Source of the DNA: JAKOQB01 sp036824465 | Lineage (GTDB): Bacteria > Pseudomonadota > Gammaproteobacteria > Burkholderiales > Burkholderiaceae_F | DNA: 45,148 nt | Direction: 5' to 3' | NCBI GenBank assembly: GCA_036824465.1 | Contig: DAITAC010000025.1 | Span: 1-45,148, forward strand | Shown: positions 34,872 through 42,620 of the stretch, in pieces | How positions within the stretch are numbered: the first letter of the stretch is position 1 | Layout: every line of letters begins with the position of its first letter | Translations under genes and position numbers: made by a program | Notes under the pieces: generated by a model | Database searches by the model: none | Told to the model about the DNA's origin: nothing | Seen by the model: only the letters and a program-made list of their open reading frames with translations

Positions 34872-35714
34872 TCAAGGCAGGCGGCGAAACTTGCGAAAGT
34901 CGGGCTTGCGCTTTTCGAGATAGGCGTTTTTCCCCTCCTGTCCCTCTTCCGAAAGGTAATAAAGCAGCGTGGCGTTGCCCGCCAGTTCCTGCAGACCGGC
35001 CTGTCCGTCGCAGTCAGCATTGAGCGCCGCCTTCAGGCATCGCAGCGCGATCGGACTGTTCGCGAGCATCTCGCGGCACCACTGGACGGTTTCCGCTTCC
35101 AGGCGTTCGTAAGGAACGACGCAGTTCACCAGCCCCATTTCCAGTGCCTGCTGCGCGTCGTATTGCCGGCACAGAAACCAGATTTCGCGCGCTTTCTTCT
35201 GACCGACGATGCGCGCCATGTAGGAAGCGCCGTAGCCCCCGTCGAAGCTGCCGACCCTGGGGCCGGTCTGCCCAAAGCGCGCGTTGTCGGCGGCAATCGT
35301 GATGTCGCACACCAGGTGCAGCACGTGCCCGCCGCCAATCGCGTACCCGGCCACCATCGCGACGACCGGTTTCGGCAGCGTACGGATCTGCCGCTGCAGA
35401 TCGAGCACATTCAGGCGCGGCACGCCGTCGTCGCCGACATAGCCCCCGTCGCCGCGCACGCGCTGATCGCCGCCTGAGCAGAACGCTTCCCGGCCCTGCC
35501 CGGTCAGAATGATCACGCCGATATCCGGATCCTCGCGCGCATCCGTGAATGCAGCCTGCATCTCCCGTACCGTCTCCGGCCGAAACGCATTGCGCACCTC
35601 GGGCCGGTTGATCATGATCTTGGCGATGCCCTCCCCAGCTTTCGCGTAGATGATGTCCCGGTAGCCGGGCACGGTGGTCCAGTTCGGGACCGGCGGCAGG
35701 GCCATGGAATCCAT
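34872..35714 (-). CDS. menB: 1,4-dihydroxy-2-naphthoyl-CoA synthase
   Basis: A crotonase-fold enzyme of 280 residues that closes the second ring in menaquinone synthesis. The match to E. coli MenB is strong over the whole length: GYAIGGGHVLHLVCDITIAA, FGQTGPRVGSFDGG, ARIVGQKKAREIWFLCRQYD and ALRCLKAALNADCDGQAGLQ are nearly the same. QTG in FGQTGP marks the bicarbonate-dependent type. Among three starts, ATG at 35714 has a ribosome site (GGAG, six bases away) and is chosen; GTG at 35726 and ATG at 35705 are alternatives. BadI, the cyclohexane-ring hydrolase, is a relative but less similar. Confidence 0.92.
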   Translation of the reverse strand: MDSMALPPVPNWTTVPGYRDIIYAKAGEGIAKIMINRPEVRNAFRPETVREMQAAFTDAREDPDIGVIILTGQGREAFCSGGDQRVRGDGGYVGDDGVPRLNVLDLQRQIRTLPKPVVAMVAGYAIGGGHVLHLVCDITIAADNARFGQTGPRVGSFDGGYGASYMARIVGQKKAREIWFLCRQYDAQQALEMGLVNCVVPYERLEAETVQWCREMLANSPIALRCLKAALNADCDGQAGLQELAGNATLLYYLSEEGQEGKNAYLEKRKPDFRKFRRLP

Positions 35715-35837
35715 TTTCTTCTCCACAGGATTTCAGTGCGTCAGTATTGAGAATGTCGTCGAGTGACCGCGGTGTCGCGGACGCATTGAGTGATTGCAGC
35801 GCGGCGTATCCAGGCCACCTCACCCGCGACAAATCGG

Positions 35838-36833
35838 TTAGTCAACTTTCGCCCCGGCCTCACGCACGAGCTTCCCCCACTTGTCCGCGCTCGCAGTGAT
35901 GAAACGCGCGAACTCCTCCGGCGAGGTCGGGACGGGCTGCGCGCCACGCGCCAGCAGCGCTTCGCGCAGTTGAGGATCGCTGAGCGCCTGGCGAATTGCC
36001 GCGTTGAGTTTGACGATGATGGGTTCGGGCGTTCCGGTCGGAGCGAAGATTCCGTCCCACGCGCTGATCTCGAAGCCCGGCAGCCCGGAGTCAGCAATCG
36101 TCGGATATTCCGGCGCCGCCGGAAACGGCCGCGCGGTGGTGACTGCCAGGCCGCGCACCTTGCTGTCCCTTGCCAACGGGTACGCATTCGGCATCACGTC
36201 GATCATCATCTGCACCTGCCCACCGATGAGATCGATGACCGCCAGCGCGCCGCCGCGATAGGGCACGTGCACGATGTCGATGCCCGCCATCTTCCGAAAC
36301 AACTCGCCGGCAAGGTGCGAAGTCGTTCCATTGCCCGCCGACGCGAAGTTGACTTCGCCCGGATGGCTCTTTGCATACCCGATGAGTTCGGCAACCGATT
36401 TGACGGGGAAAGCCGAATTGACGATCAGCAATGCCGCAATCGTCGTCATCCGTGAGACCGGAACGAAATCCTTCACCGGATCGAAGCGCAGGTTGGGGTA
36501 AAGGCTCGCATTGATCGCATGCGTGCCGTTGGTACCGTAAAGCAACGTGTAGCCGTCAGGCGCCGCGCGCGCCACGCTCTCGGCGCCCACATTGCCTCCG
36601 GCGCCTGGCCGGTTGTCGATGACGATCGACTCGCCCAGAATCGCTGCCACTTTCGGCATGATCATGCGCGCCAGATTGTCCGCGCCACCGCCGGGCGGAA
36701 ACGGGACCACCAGGCGAATCGGCCGATCGGGGTACTCGTTTGCCGCCGCTCCCGCGGTCAACGTCCAGAACGTGGAAAGAAGCGCGACCGCGAGGATGCG
36801 TGCCAGGCTCGCGACGAGCGATTGCGGTGACAT
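35838..36833 (-). CDS. Bug/TctC family solute-binding protein
   Basis: A 331-residue periplasmic binding protein of the tripartite tricarboxylate transporter family, hugely expanded in Burkholderiales. A signal peptide ends near residue 31 (TAGAAANEYPDRP). PIRLVVPFPPGGGADNLAR is the ligand-loop signature (core PFPPGGGADN), then DNRPGAGGNVGA and HVPYRGGA. There are no TctA/TctB membrane genes in the window, so it is an orphan. It probably binds a carboxylate. It lies 123 bases before menB; co-transcription is uncertain. Confidence 0.95.
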   Translation of the reverse strand: MSPQSLVASLARILAVALLSTFWTLTAGAAANEYPDRPIRLVVPFPPGGGADNLARMIMPKVAAILGESIVIDNRPGAGGNVGAESVARAAPDGYTLLYGTNGTHAINASLYPNLRFDPVKDFVPVSRMTTIAALLIVNSAFPVKSVAELIGYAKSHPGEVNFASAGNGTTSHLAGELFRKMAGIDIVHVPYRGGALAVIDLIGGQVQMMIDVMPNAYPLARDSKVRGLAVTTARPFPAAPEYPTIADSGLPGFEISAWDGIFAPTGTPEPIIVKLNAAIRQALSDPQLREALLARGAQPVPTSPEEFARFITASADKWGKLVREAGAKVD

Positions 36834-36863
36834 GTTTTCTGAATTCCTATGGTTTCACGCCGA

Positions 36864-36890
36864 GAATCCCCGGCGAGTTCCGCGGGATTC
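36864..36890. repeat. inverted repeat upstream of Bug gene
   Basis: GAATCCC (36864-36870) and GGGATTC (36884-36890) are perfectly complementary across 13 bases, about 30 bases before the Bug gene start. It could be an operator for a catabolic regulator or a leader hairpin. Confidence 0.45.
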
Positions 36891-36983
36891 GCGCGGACGC
36901 CTAATCCGCCGCCCGATCTGTTCTCCGGCAACTCGGCGCAGACGCAGACCGAAGTTCACGCTTCTTCGTGGCTGTGAGTCAAG

Positions 36984-36997
36984 AACGTCCAACGTCC
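36984..36997. repeat. two units of AACGTCC
   Basis: AACGTCC is repeated twice without a gap, a third example in this window of a seven-base direct repeat in intergenic DNA. Confidence 0.6.
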
Positions 36998-37076
36998 AAA
37001 ATTAGCATACGAACGAAGTTTGCCCCGCAGTGTGCCAGCCGCTTGCGATCTGTCTGCCAGGCTCGCCTTGCACTGA

Positions 37077-37099
37077 GCGCGCCAGCCGCGGCCGGCGCG
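37077..37099 (-). other. GC-rich imperfect hairpin after beta-propeller gene
   Basis: About ten base pairs with one mismatch (37078-37087 with 37090-37099) form a hairpin roughly 70 bases past the stop of the beta-propeller gene. There is no U tract, so it is at best a weak or Rho-linked terminator. Confidence 0.3.
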
Positions 37100-37167
37100 T
37101 GGGATCGCGCTCAGGTGCCATCCGCCGCGAACTGATCAGGTCGCGCCTGCCGATAGGACCGATCCCG

Positions 37168-38238
37168 CTATCGATTCGGCACCTTGATGCGAGAGATCGT
37201 CCAGCGCTTCACGTCCGCCTCCCACTCGGCCGGACTCCCGGTCAACGGCAGCGCAAGGTTGGTCACGTACATCCACGCACCAACGATCACCGGGCTCGCG
37301 GGAAACAGAAGCCCATTGGGCGCGCCGTCGCCGCGAATACCCTGGAACTCGCCGAGCCGCGCGATGACCCGGCCTTTTTCGTTGAGCGCCACGACCTGAT
37401 CGGCCTGATTCGCCGCGACCCACAGCCGCCCGCTGCCGTCGAACGCGATGCCATCGGCGCCATGGATGCTCTCTGCAAAGACCGAAATTGACTTCGTCGC
37501 GAGGTCCATCTTCAGAATCCGGCTGTCGCCGGTGTTCGCGATGAACAGCGCGGACTCGTCCGAGTTGAGCGCAATGCCGTTCGCGCCGAACGGCGGAAAC
37601 CCGGCGGTCGCAAGCAGCGGATCCTGCGTCACGAGCGACACCGCACAGGGCTTCGTGCACGTGGCGACATTGTCGATGCGATAGATCGCGCCCTGGAACG
37701 AATCGGACACGTACAGGTTGCCATTGCGGCTGAGCGTCATCGCGTTCGGGGCTGGAAAGCGGTTCGACCCGAACATGATCGTGTCACTGCTGCCGTCGGG
37801 ATTCGAAACGCTGCGCGATGCTGGCGCCCCGATCGAAGGAAAGTCGGCTACGTTTTCGACCGGCGTCGTCGCGTTGAAATTCGCTGGAATGCGCTGCAGC
37901 TTTGACGCACCGAAGTTGAGGATGTACACCATGCTGCGAGCAGCATCGAAGTCGAGACCCAGGATCGGCGTTCCGCCGAAATCCTTGATCGCGGTGAGTT
38001 GCCCGTTGTTCGAAAATCGAACGAGCTTGTTCGCGTTCGGACCGAAGTCGAACGTCGCAGCGAAGATGTCTCCCGTCGCCGGATTCGCGGTGATCCCTTC
38101 CGGAAAGCGCGCACCGTCGGGAAGCGTCGCGAATTGAATGGCCGCATTGCGGTCCAGCATCAACGTATCGGCGGCGTGAGCGGCCTCGATTCCGAGCGAC
38201 AACGCAACGCCCATCACAGCAGCAAACAGCTTATTCAT
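37168..38238 (-). CDS. exported SMP-30/NHL-type beta-propeller protein
   Basis: A 356-residue secreted protein. The signal peptide ends near AAHA at residue 22. The rest shows repeated blade motifs such as FPEGITANPATGDIFAATF, GNLYVSDSFQGAIYRID and GADGIAFDGSGRLWVAANQ, as in SMP-30/gluconolactonase-like and NHL propellers. One Cys pair (TCTKPC) could form a disulphide. A strong ribosome site (AAGGAGGAGG) precedes the ATG. It may be a lactonase or a scaffold; the metal-binding residues of gluconolactonases cannot be assigned with confidence. It is a single gene between two gaps of more than 300 bases. Confidence 0.85.
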   Translation of the reverse strand: MNKLFAAVMGVALSLGIEAAHAADTLMLDRNAAIQFATLPDGARFPEGITANPATGDIFAATFDFGPNANKLVRFSNNGQLTAIKDFGGTPILGLDFDAARSMVYILNFGASKLQRIPANFNATTPVENVADFPSIGAPASRSVSNPDGSSDTIMFGSNRFPAPNAMTLSRNGNLYVSDSFQGAIYRIDNVATCTKPCAVSLVTQDPLLATAGFPPFGANGIALNSDESALFIANTGDSRILKMDLATKSISVFAESIHGADGIAFDGSGRLWVAANQADQVVALNEKGRVIARLGEFQGIRGDGAPNGLLFPASPVIVGAWMYVTNLALPLTGSPAEWEADVKRWTISRIKVPNR

Positions 38239-38562
38239 GAGTTCCTCCTCCTTGCTGGTTGTCCAATCCCCGTCTCATTCAGCAAACGCCTGCGGTACGC
38301 CATACATTCGGGCACTAACGGGCCGCGGTTGAATGCTCGAGGGGTCACTAAATCGTACGCCTGCTGGCGCAATTTCGACGCCATATCTGGCACTTCCGCA
38401 CGCCTGTGGAGACAACGAGATACGATATCCGTCGCCCTGCCTGAGCCCGCACTCGGCGCCCGCACCCCTCACGAGAAGTAAGACTGCCGCCACAACCTCA
38501 GTGCGACCGCAGGTGGCTCGCCCTCGTCACCAAGGCAACTATCAGTACGTTCCCGCTGGGCC
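38239..38562. other. non-coding gap, somewhat lower GC
   Basis: This 324-base gap lies between the CoA ligase and the beta-propeller gene. Its first hundred bases are about 58 percent GC by my count, lower than the genes around. A 72-codon minus-strand frame (38275-38493, GTG start) begins with a short hydrophobic stretch, but it has no ribosome site and unusual codons, so I do not call it a gene. It presumably holds the promoter of the beta-propeller gene. Confidence 0.5.
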
Positions 38563-39975
38563 CTACTGACGACGATCGAGCAAGCGCCTGACCTTCGAGG
38601 ATTGTGAGGTCCCCGTGTATTGATCGAGCGCACCCTTATTCACCGGCGTGACCTGAACCTTGATACCAAGCACCTCTTTCAGCCGGCGCTCCAGTTCGGA
38701 CTTCACATCTGCCACGTCCGCTCCGCCTTCGGCAAGTTCAACCCAGACATCCATGTGGTCGGCACCTGCGTCGCCCATCCGATCGACGAAGCAGAAATAC
38801 TCTCCGTTGGCGCGTCGATCTTCGGCCACGACCGCTCCCACTGCTTCCGGGAAGACGTTGACGCCCCTCAACTTCACCATGTTGTCGTTGCGGCCAAAAA
38901 TTCGTACCAGTCGCCGCATGGTGCTGCCGCATGGACACTCGCTCGTGTGAAACGCGGAAATATCGTTGACGTTGAATCGGATCTGCGGCGCGCCGTACTT
39001 GTATAGCGTGGTGATGTAGACCGTGCCCTTCTCGCCGTCCGGAAGCAGTCTTCCCGTTTCCGGATCGGCAATCTCGAGGATGAAAGCGTCTTCCATCACA
39101 TGCATGCCCGACTGGTGGCGGCATTCCGCAGCGAGCATGCCGCTTTCGTGCGTGCCATACATGTCGAACGCCGGCGCGCCCCACAGGTCCTCGAGTTGCT
39201 TGCGGTCTTCCATGCCCAGATGCGTGCCGAGCAGGCGAATACCAAGCAAGTGGGGATCAATGCCGAGTTCATCGCGTGCCACCAGCGCCATGTGCCGCAG
39301 GTAGGCTGGGAATCCGAGAATGACGTTGACCTTCCACGCCTTGATGATTTCGATCTGGCGCCGCGTCGGCGTGTTCGCTCCACTGCCCGTCATCACCGGA
39401 ACCGCGCCGGTGTAACGCCACAGCGCCTCGCGCGGCGCCATTCCGCCGTTGCCAAGACCGAGCGAATAGGTGACGAGGACGAGATCTCCTGGCCGAATGC
39501 CGTGCATGGCGAAGCGACGGCCGCCCAGGATGGCCATCGTTTCGCGGTCCTGCGGCGCGTACAGCATCGGCCGCGGTAGTCCTGTCGTGCCGCCGCTCGT
39601 TTGCAGCACCAGCGGCATTCGCTTGCCGTCTTCCGGCGAGATGCCCATGAAATCGCCGAACGGCGGGTTGCGCTCGATGCTGGCGCGGATGTCATGCACG
39701 TCGTACGGCGGCAGCTTGGTCAGGTCATCAAGGCTGCGGATATCCGCGGGAGCGAGTCCCGCAGTTCGCCAGTGCCGCTGGAAGAATGGAATCTCCCAGC
39801 CGCGCCTGACCGTCGCGAGAAAGCGTCGTTCCTGCAACGCACGCAGTTCTTTGCGCGATATGCGCGCCGTGGTACGGAAGTAATCCGGCGGCGGCGGGTA
39901 GTCGCGCGCGAGTTGCTCAAAGTCGAGCGAGCGCCAGTACCACGGAACCGATTCGGGCGCGTCGGTGTCGTTCAT
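38563..39975 (-). CDS. phenylacetate-CoA ligase-like enzyme
   Basis: A 470-residue AMP-forming ligase of the PaaK type. The N-terminus WYWRSLDFEQLARDYPPPPD is unlike classical PaaK. The phosphate loop is TSGGTTGLPRPM, then FDMYGTHESGML in the adenylate site, a Cys pair in FHTSECPCGS, and the hinge MVKLRGVNVFPEAV. The likely catalytic Lys is in GTSQSSKVRRLL. The ATG overlaps the SDR stop as ATGA; the longer open frame lies inside the SDR gene. It should activate an aromatic or similar acid; the substrate is unknown. It ends the catabolic-looking cluster. Confidence 0.88.
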   Translation of the reverse strand: MNDTDAPESVPWYWRSLDFEQLARDYPPPPDYFRTTARISRKELRALQERRFLATVRRGWEIPFFQRHWRTAGLAPADIRSLDDLTKLPPYDVHDIRASIERNPPFGDFMGISPEDGKRMPLVLQTSGGTTGLPRPMLYAPQDRETMAILGGRRFAMHGIRPGDLVLVTYSLGLGNGGMAPREALWRYTGAVPVMTGSGANTPTRRQIEIIKAWKVNVILGFPAYLRHMALVARDELGIDPHLLGIRLLGTHLGMEDRKQLEDLWGAPAFDMYGTHESGMLAAECRHQSGMHVMEDAFILEIADPETGRLLPDGEKGTVYITTLYKYGAPQIRFNVNDISAFHTSECPCGSTMRRLVRIFGRNDNMVKLRGVNVFPEAVGAVVAEDRRANGEYFCFVDRMGDAGADHMDVWVELAEGGADVADVKSELERRLKEVLGIKVQVTPVNKGALDQYTGTSQSSKVRRLLDRRQ

Positions 39976-40757
39976 CGCACCGCCGAATGCGCCCCGCCGT
40001 CGACGTGAAACACGCAGCCGGTCGTGTAGGCGGCCCACGTTGAACTCAGGAACGCCACCAGGCCGGCAATCTCATCGGTTGAACCGAGGCGCTGCATCGG
40101 GATCCGGCTCGCCATCTCCGCCAACTGCGCATCGTTGATGCCACCGGGCACGCCGCTGCCGAACACCGTGCCAAGACGGGACGTCATCACCCTGCCGGGG
40201 CAGATCGTGTTGATCGTGATCCCGGCGCTGGCGATCTCGAGCGAAAGCGTCTTTGCGTAGCCAATCACGGCGTTCCAGGTCGCCACCGATAACCCAAAAC
40301 GCGGCAGCGGCTGCAGCACCGACAGCGCCGTGATGTTGATGATGCGCCCCCAGCCCGCCGCGCGCATCAGCGGCAGCACACCGCGCGAAAGTCGCACCAC
40401 GCTCATGAGGTTGCGTTCGACGGCGCGCGCCCACGCGACATCGTCAAACGTCTCGAGTTCTCCCAGAGGCGGCGCGCCGTCGTTGTTGACCAGAACGTCG
40501 ATGCGCCCGAAATGCGCGTGCCCGTGCTCGACGATCCGTTCGCAATCGTCCGCTTTGCGAATGTCGGCCACCACCGCCAACGTCGGCGCGCCGGTTTCGT
40601 CGTGCACGCGCTTGACCGCCTCGCCGAGCGGCGCCTCGTGCCGCGCGATCATCGCGACCGACGCGCCCTCAGATGCGAGCAGGTGCGCGATCGCATAGCC
40701 GATGCCCTGGCTGGAACCGCCGACAATCGCCACACGACCCTTCAAACCCAGATCCAC
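39972..40757 (-). CDS. SDR-fold protein with substituted catalytic triad (copy 1)
   Basis: A 261-residue short-chain dehydrogenase/reductase fold. The nucleotide loop GGSSQGIG (13-20) is good, and N116 of the active-site tetrad is kept. Aligned to FabG, the catalytic Ser is Ala144, Tyr is Ser157 and Lys is Trp161 (LSVATWNAVIG). NNAG reads NNDG. It ends with a normal VDGG motif. A divergent SDR group resembling ketoacyl-ACP reductases but lacking the tetrad is known, so this may be a real family with different chemistry. The GTG start directly follows the amidohydrolase stop, and the stop overlaps the ligase start. Confidence 0.9.
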   Translation of the reverse strand: MDLGLKGRVAIVGGSSQGIGYAIAHLLASEGASVAMIARHEAPLGEAVKRVHDETGAPTLAVVADIRKADDCERIVEHGHAHFGRIDVLVNNDGAPPLGELETFDDVAWARAVERNLMSVVRLSRGVLPLMRAAGWGRIINITALSVLQPLPRFGLSVATWNAVIGYAKTLSLEIASAGITINTICPGRVMTSRLGTVFGSGVPGGINDAQLAEMASRIPMQRLGSTDEIAGLVAFLSSTWAAYTTGCVFHVDGGAHSAVR

Positions 40758-41618
40758 TTAGTTCTCCGTCAGACCGAACAGGCGCTCGGCATTGCGATGG
40801 AACACATTCGCCAGCACTTCGTCGTCATAGCCCAGCGAGTGCCAGTCGGCCACGAGCCGCTCATATCGAAACAAAGGATAGTCGGCGCCGAACATCAAGC
40901 GGTTCCTGAGCCGGCCGCGGATCTCCCGCTTCAACGCATCGGTCAGGTACTTCGGTGACCAGCCATGCAACTCGCTCCACACATTCGGCTTGTGCAGCAT
41001 CACCGCAATCATCTCGTCCTGCCACGGCCACGCGGGGCGACCCGTGATGATCTTCAGGTCGGGCCAGTCGATCGCCAGTTCGTCCACGTAACGCGGGTGG
41101 CACAGTTCGAGTTTCACGCCGCCGCCCCCGCGCAGGCCCGCACCGGAACCCGTGTAGCCGACCAGCACCAGTACTGGCCGGTCATGCGCCAGTGCGACTT
41201 CATAGAACGGGCGATAGATCGGATCGCTGGCGGGATAGCCCATTCCCGCGGCAGATACGCAGTAGCTGATAAAGCCCGTACTCGCCTGAATGCAGCGCTT
41301 CAGCTCCTGCGCACCGGCAGCGCCCAGGCGCGGATCGATCTGCAGCCAGTGGCCGAAGATCGCGTCCAGAAAACGACGCTGGGTTTCGATCGCGTAGTCA
41401 TGCAGCGGAACTACTTCGTTCAGCGGCAGGCTCTTGGTGAAACCGAAATCCAGGATGGCTCGGACCTGATTGGCTCTCAGGTACGCGGCCATTTCCTCTT
41501 CGGTGTCGTACTGCGGTATCGAGTTCCAGGTCTTCTGTTGCTGCGCCAGCGCCTCCGGCGTGCGCAGCACATAGCCGCGCTGCGTGCCCCAATGCGAATG
41601 CAGGTCAAAGAGCCGCAC
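40758..41618 (-). CDS. amidohydrolase-2 family protein with altered metal site
   Basis: A TIM-barrel protein of 286 residues from the ACMSD/amidohydrolase-2 family, whose members hydrolyse or decarboxylate cyclic acids. The metal motif HSH (H7, H9) and the late Asp (D246, FGADYP) are present. The strand-5 His, usually in an HTG motif, reads YTG (Y155), and the His of the usual HPxWPWQDE stretch is R194. The GTG at 41618, seven bases after the Bug stop, gives the N-terminus MRLFDLHSHWG and is preferred over the longer frame. It is followed immediately by the SDR gene. Confidence 0.88.
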   Translation of the reverse strand: MRLFDLHSHWGTQRGYVLRTPEALAQQQKTWNSIPQYDTEEEMAAYLRANQVRAILDFGFTKSLPLNEVVPLHDYAIETQRRFLDAIFGHWLQIDPRLGAAGAQELKRCIQASTGFISYCVSAAGMGYPASDPIYRPFYEVALAHDRPVLVLVGYTGSGAGLRGGGGVKLELCHPRYVDELAIDWPDLKIITGRPAWPWQDEMIAVMLHKPNVWSELHGWSPKYLTDALKREIRGRLRNRLMFGADYPLFRYERLVADWHSLGYDDEVLANVFHRNAERLFGLTEN

Positions 41619-41625
41619 GGCGCGC

Positions 41626-42603
41626 CTAATCGGCCTTGATGTTGGCGGCCTTGATGACACGACCCCAGCGCTCGATCTCGCTCTTCAGGAAGGCGTCCGT
41701 CTGCGCGATCGTGCCGCCGACAAAGGTCACGCCCTGTGCGGACATCCGTTGCACCATTTCGGGATCGCTGATCGCCTTGTTGATCGCGAAGTTGAGTTTC
41801 TCCTGCACATCACGCGGCGTGGCCTTGGGTGCGAAGACCATGTACCAGGCGCTCATCTCGAATCCTGCGACCCCCTCCTCTTCCATCGTCGGGTATTCGG
41901 GTGCAAGCGCCGAACGCTTGACGCCGGTCGTGGCGAGCGCCTTCAACCGCCCGCTCTTCACGTGCGGCAACGAGGTCGTGATCGTGTCGAACATGATCGA
42001 CACGTGCCCACCGAGCAGGTCGTTCAGTGCCGGCGCGTTGCCCTTGTAGGGAACGTGGATCAGGTCCACGCCGGCGAGATGCTTGAAGAGCTCTCCGGAA
42101 AGATGTGCACCTGCCCCTGCTCCCCCCGACGCGTACTGATACTTGCCCGGGTTTGCCTTCAGCAGAGTGATGAGTTCCTTGACCGAGTTCGCTGGAAAGT
42201 TCGGCTGCGTCACGAGGATCAGCGGGATGTAGCCCACGTAGGTGATCGGCGTCAGTTCCTTCTCCAGGTCGTACGGCAGCTTGGCGACCAGATACTTGTT
42301 GGTCGCCAGCACGGAGTAGCCCATCAGCAACGTGTTGCCATCGGCAGCCGACTTGGCGACGAAGTCCGTTCCCACCGCGGCACTCGCCCCCGGTTTGTTC
42401 TCGACCAGGACGGCGACACCGAAACTTTCCTGCAGCTTCTGCGCGATCGCGCGCGACAGGATGTCGACGCCACCGCCGGCGGGCACGGGCGCGATGATCC
42501 TGATCGGCTGCGAAGGCCAACCCTGCGCCTGGGCGCCTCCTGCCAGCAGCAGCGCCGCAGCGGCAATCGCGGGACGGAGAAGTGATGCGGCCAGATTCCT
42601 CAT
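41626..42603 (-). CDS. Bug/TctC family solute-binding protein
   Basis: A 325-residue periplasmic binding protein. The signal peptide ends near residue 26 (GGAQAQGWPSQP). PIRIIAPVPAGGGVDILSR is the binding-loop signature (core PAGGGVD), then ENKPGASAAVG and HVPYKGNAP. The start MRNLAASL has a strong ribosome site (AAGGAGACAACG); the longer frame runs into the upstream ligase. It sits inside the catabolic cluster, between the CoA ligase and amidohydrolase, so its ligand is probably the substrate of this pathway. Confidence 0.95.
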   Translation of the reverse strand: MRNLAASLLRPAIAAAALLLAGGAQAQGWPSQPIRIIAPVPAGGGVDILSRAIAQKLQESFGVAVLVENKPGASAAVGTDFVAKSAADGNTLLMGYSVLATNKYLVAKLPYDLEKELTPITYVGYIPLILVTQPNFPANSVKELITLLKANPGKYQYASGGAGAGAHLSGELFKHLAGVDLIHVPYKGNAPALNDLLGGHVSIMFDTITTSLPHVKSGRLKALATTGVKRSALAPEYPTMEEEGVAGFEMSAWYMVFAPKATPRDVQEKLNFAINKAISDPEMVQRMSAQGVTFVGGTIAQTDAFLKSEIERWGRVIKAANIKAD

Positions 42604-42620
42604 CGTTGTCTCCTTGCGTT

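Larger units (their letters stand above)
36834..37167. other. non-coding gap with repeats, no gene seen
   Basis: This 334-base gap lies between the beta-propeller gene and the Bug gene. It holds an inverted repeat near the Bug start, two AACGTCC units, and a GC-rich imperfect hairpin. No open frame in it resembles a protein, and no tRNA-like fold was found. Confidence 0.6.

Noticed and set aside
35767..35780. Small hairpin CCGCG/CGCGG after the Bug gene as a terminator
   Set aside because: The stem is only five base pairs and no U tract follows.
38275..38493. 72-codon minus-strand frame with a hydrophobic start, possible small exported protein
   Set aside because: It has no ribosome site and uses codons unlike its neighbours (TTA, CTT, AGA). 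Nothing in it matches a family I know.
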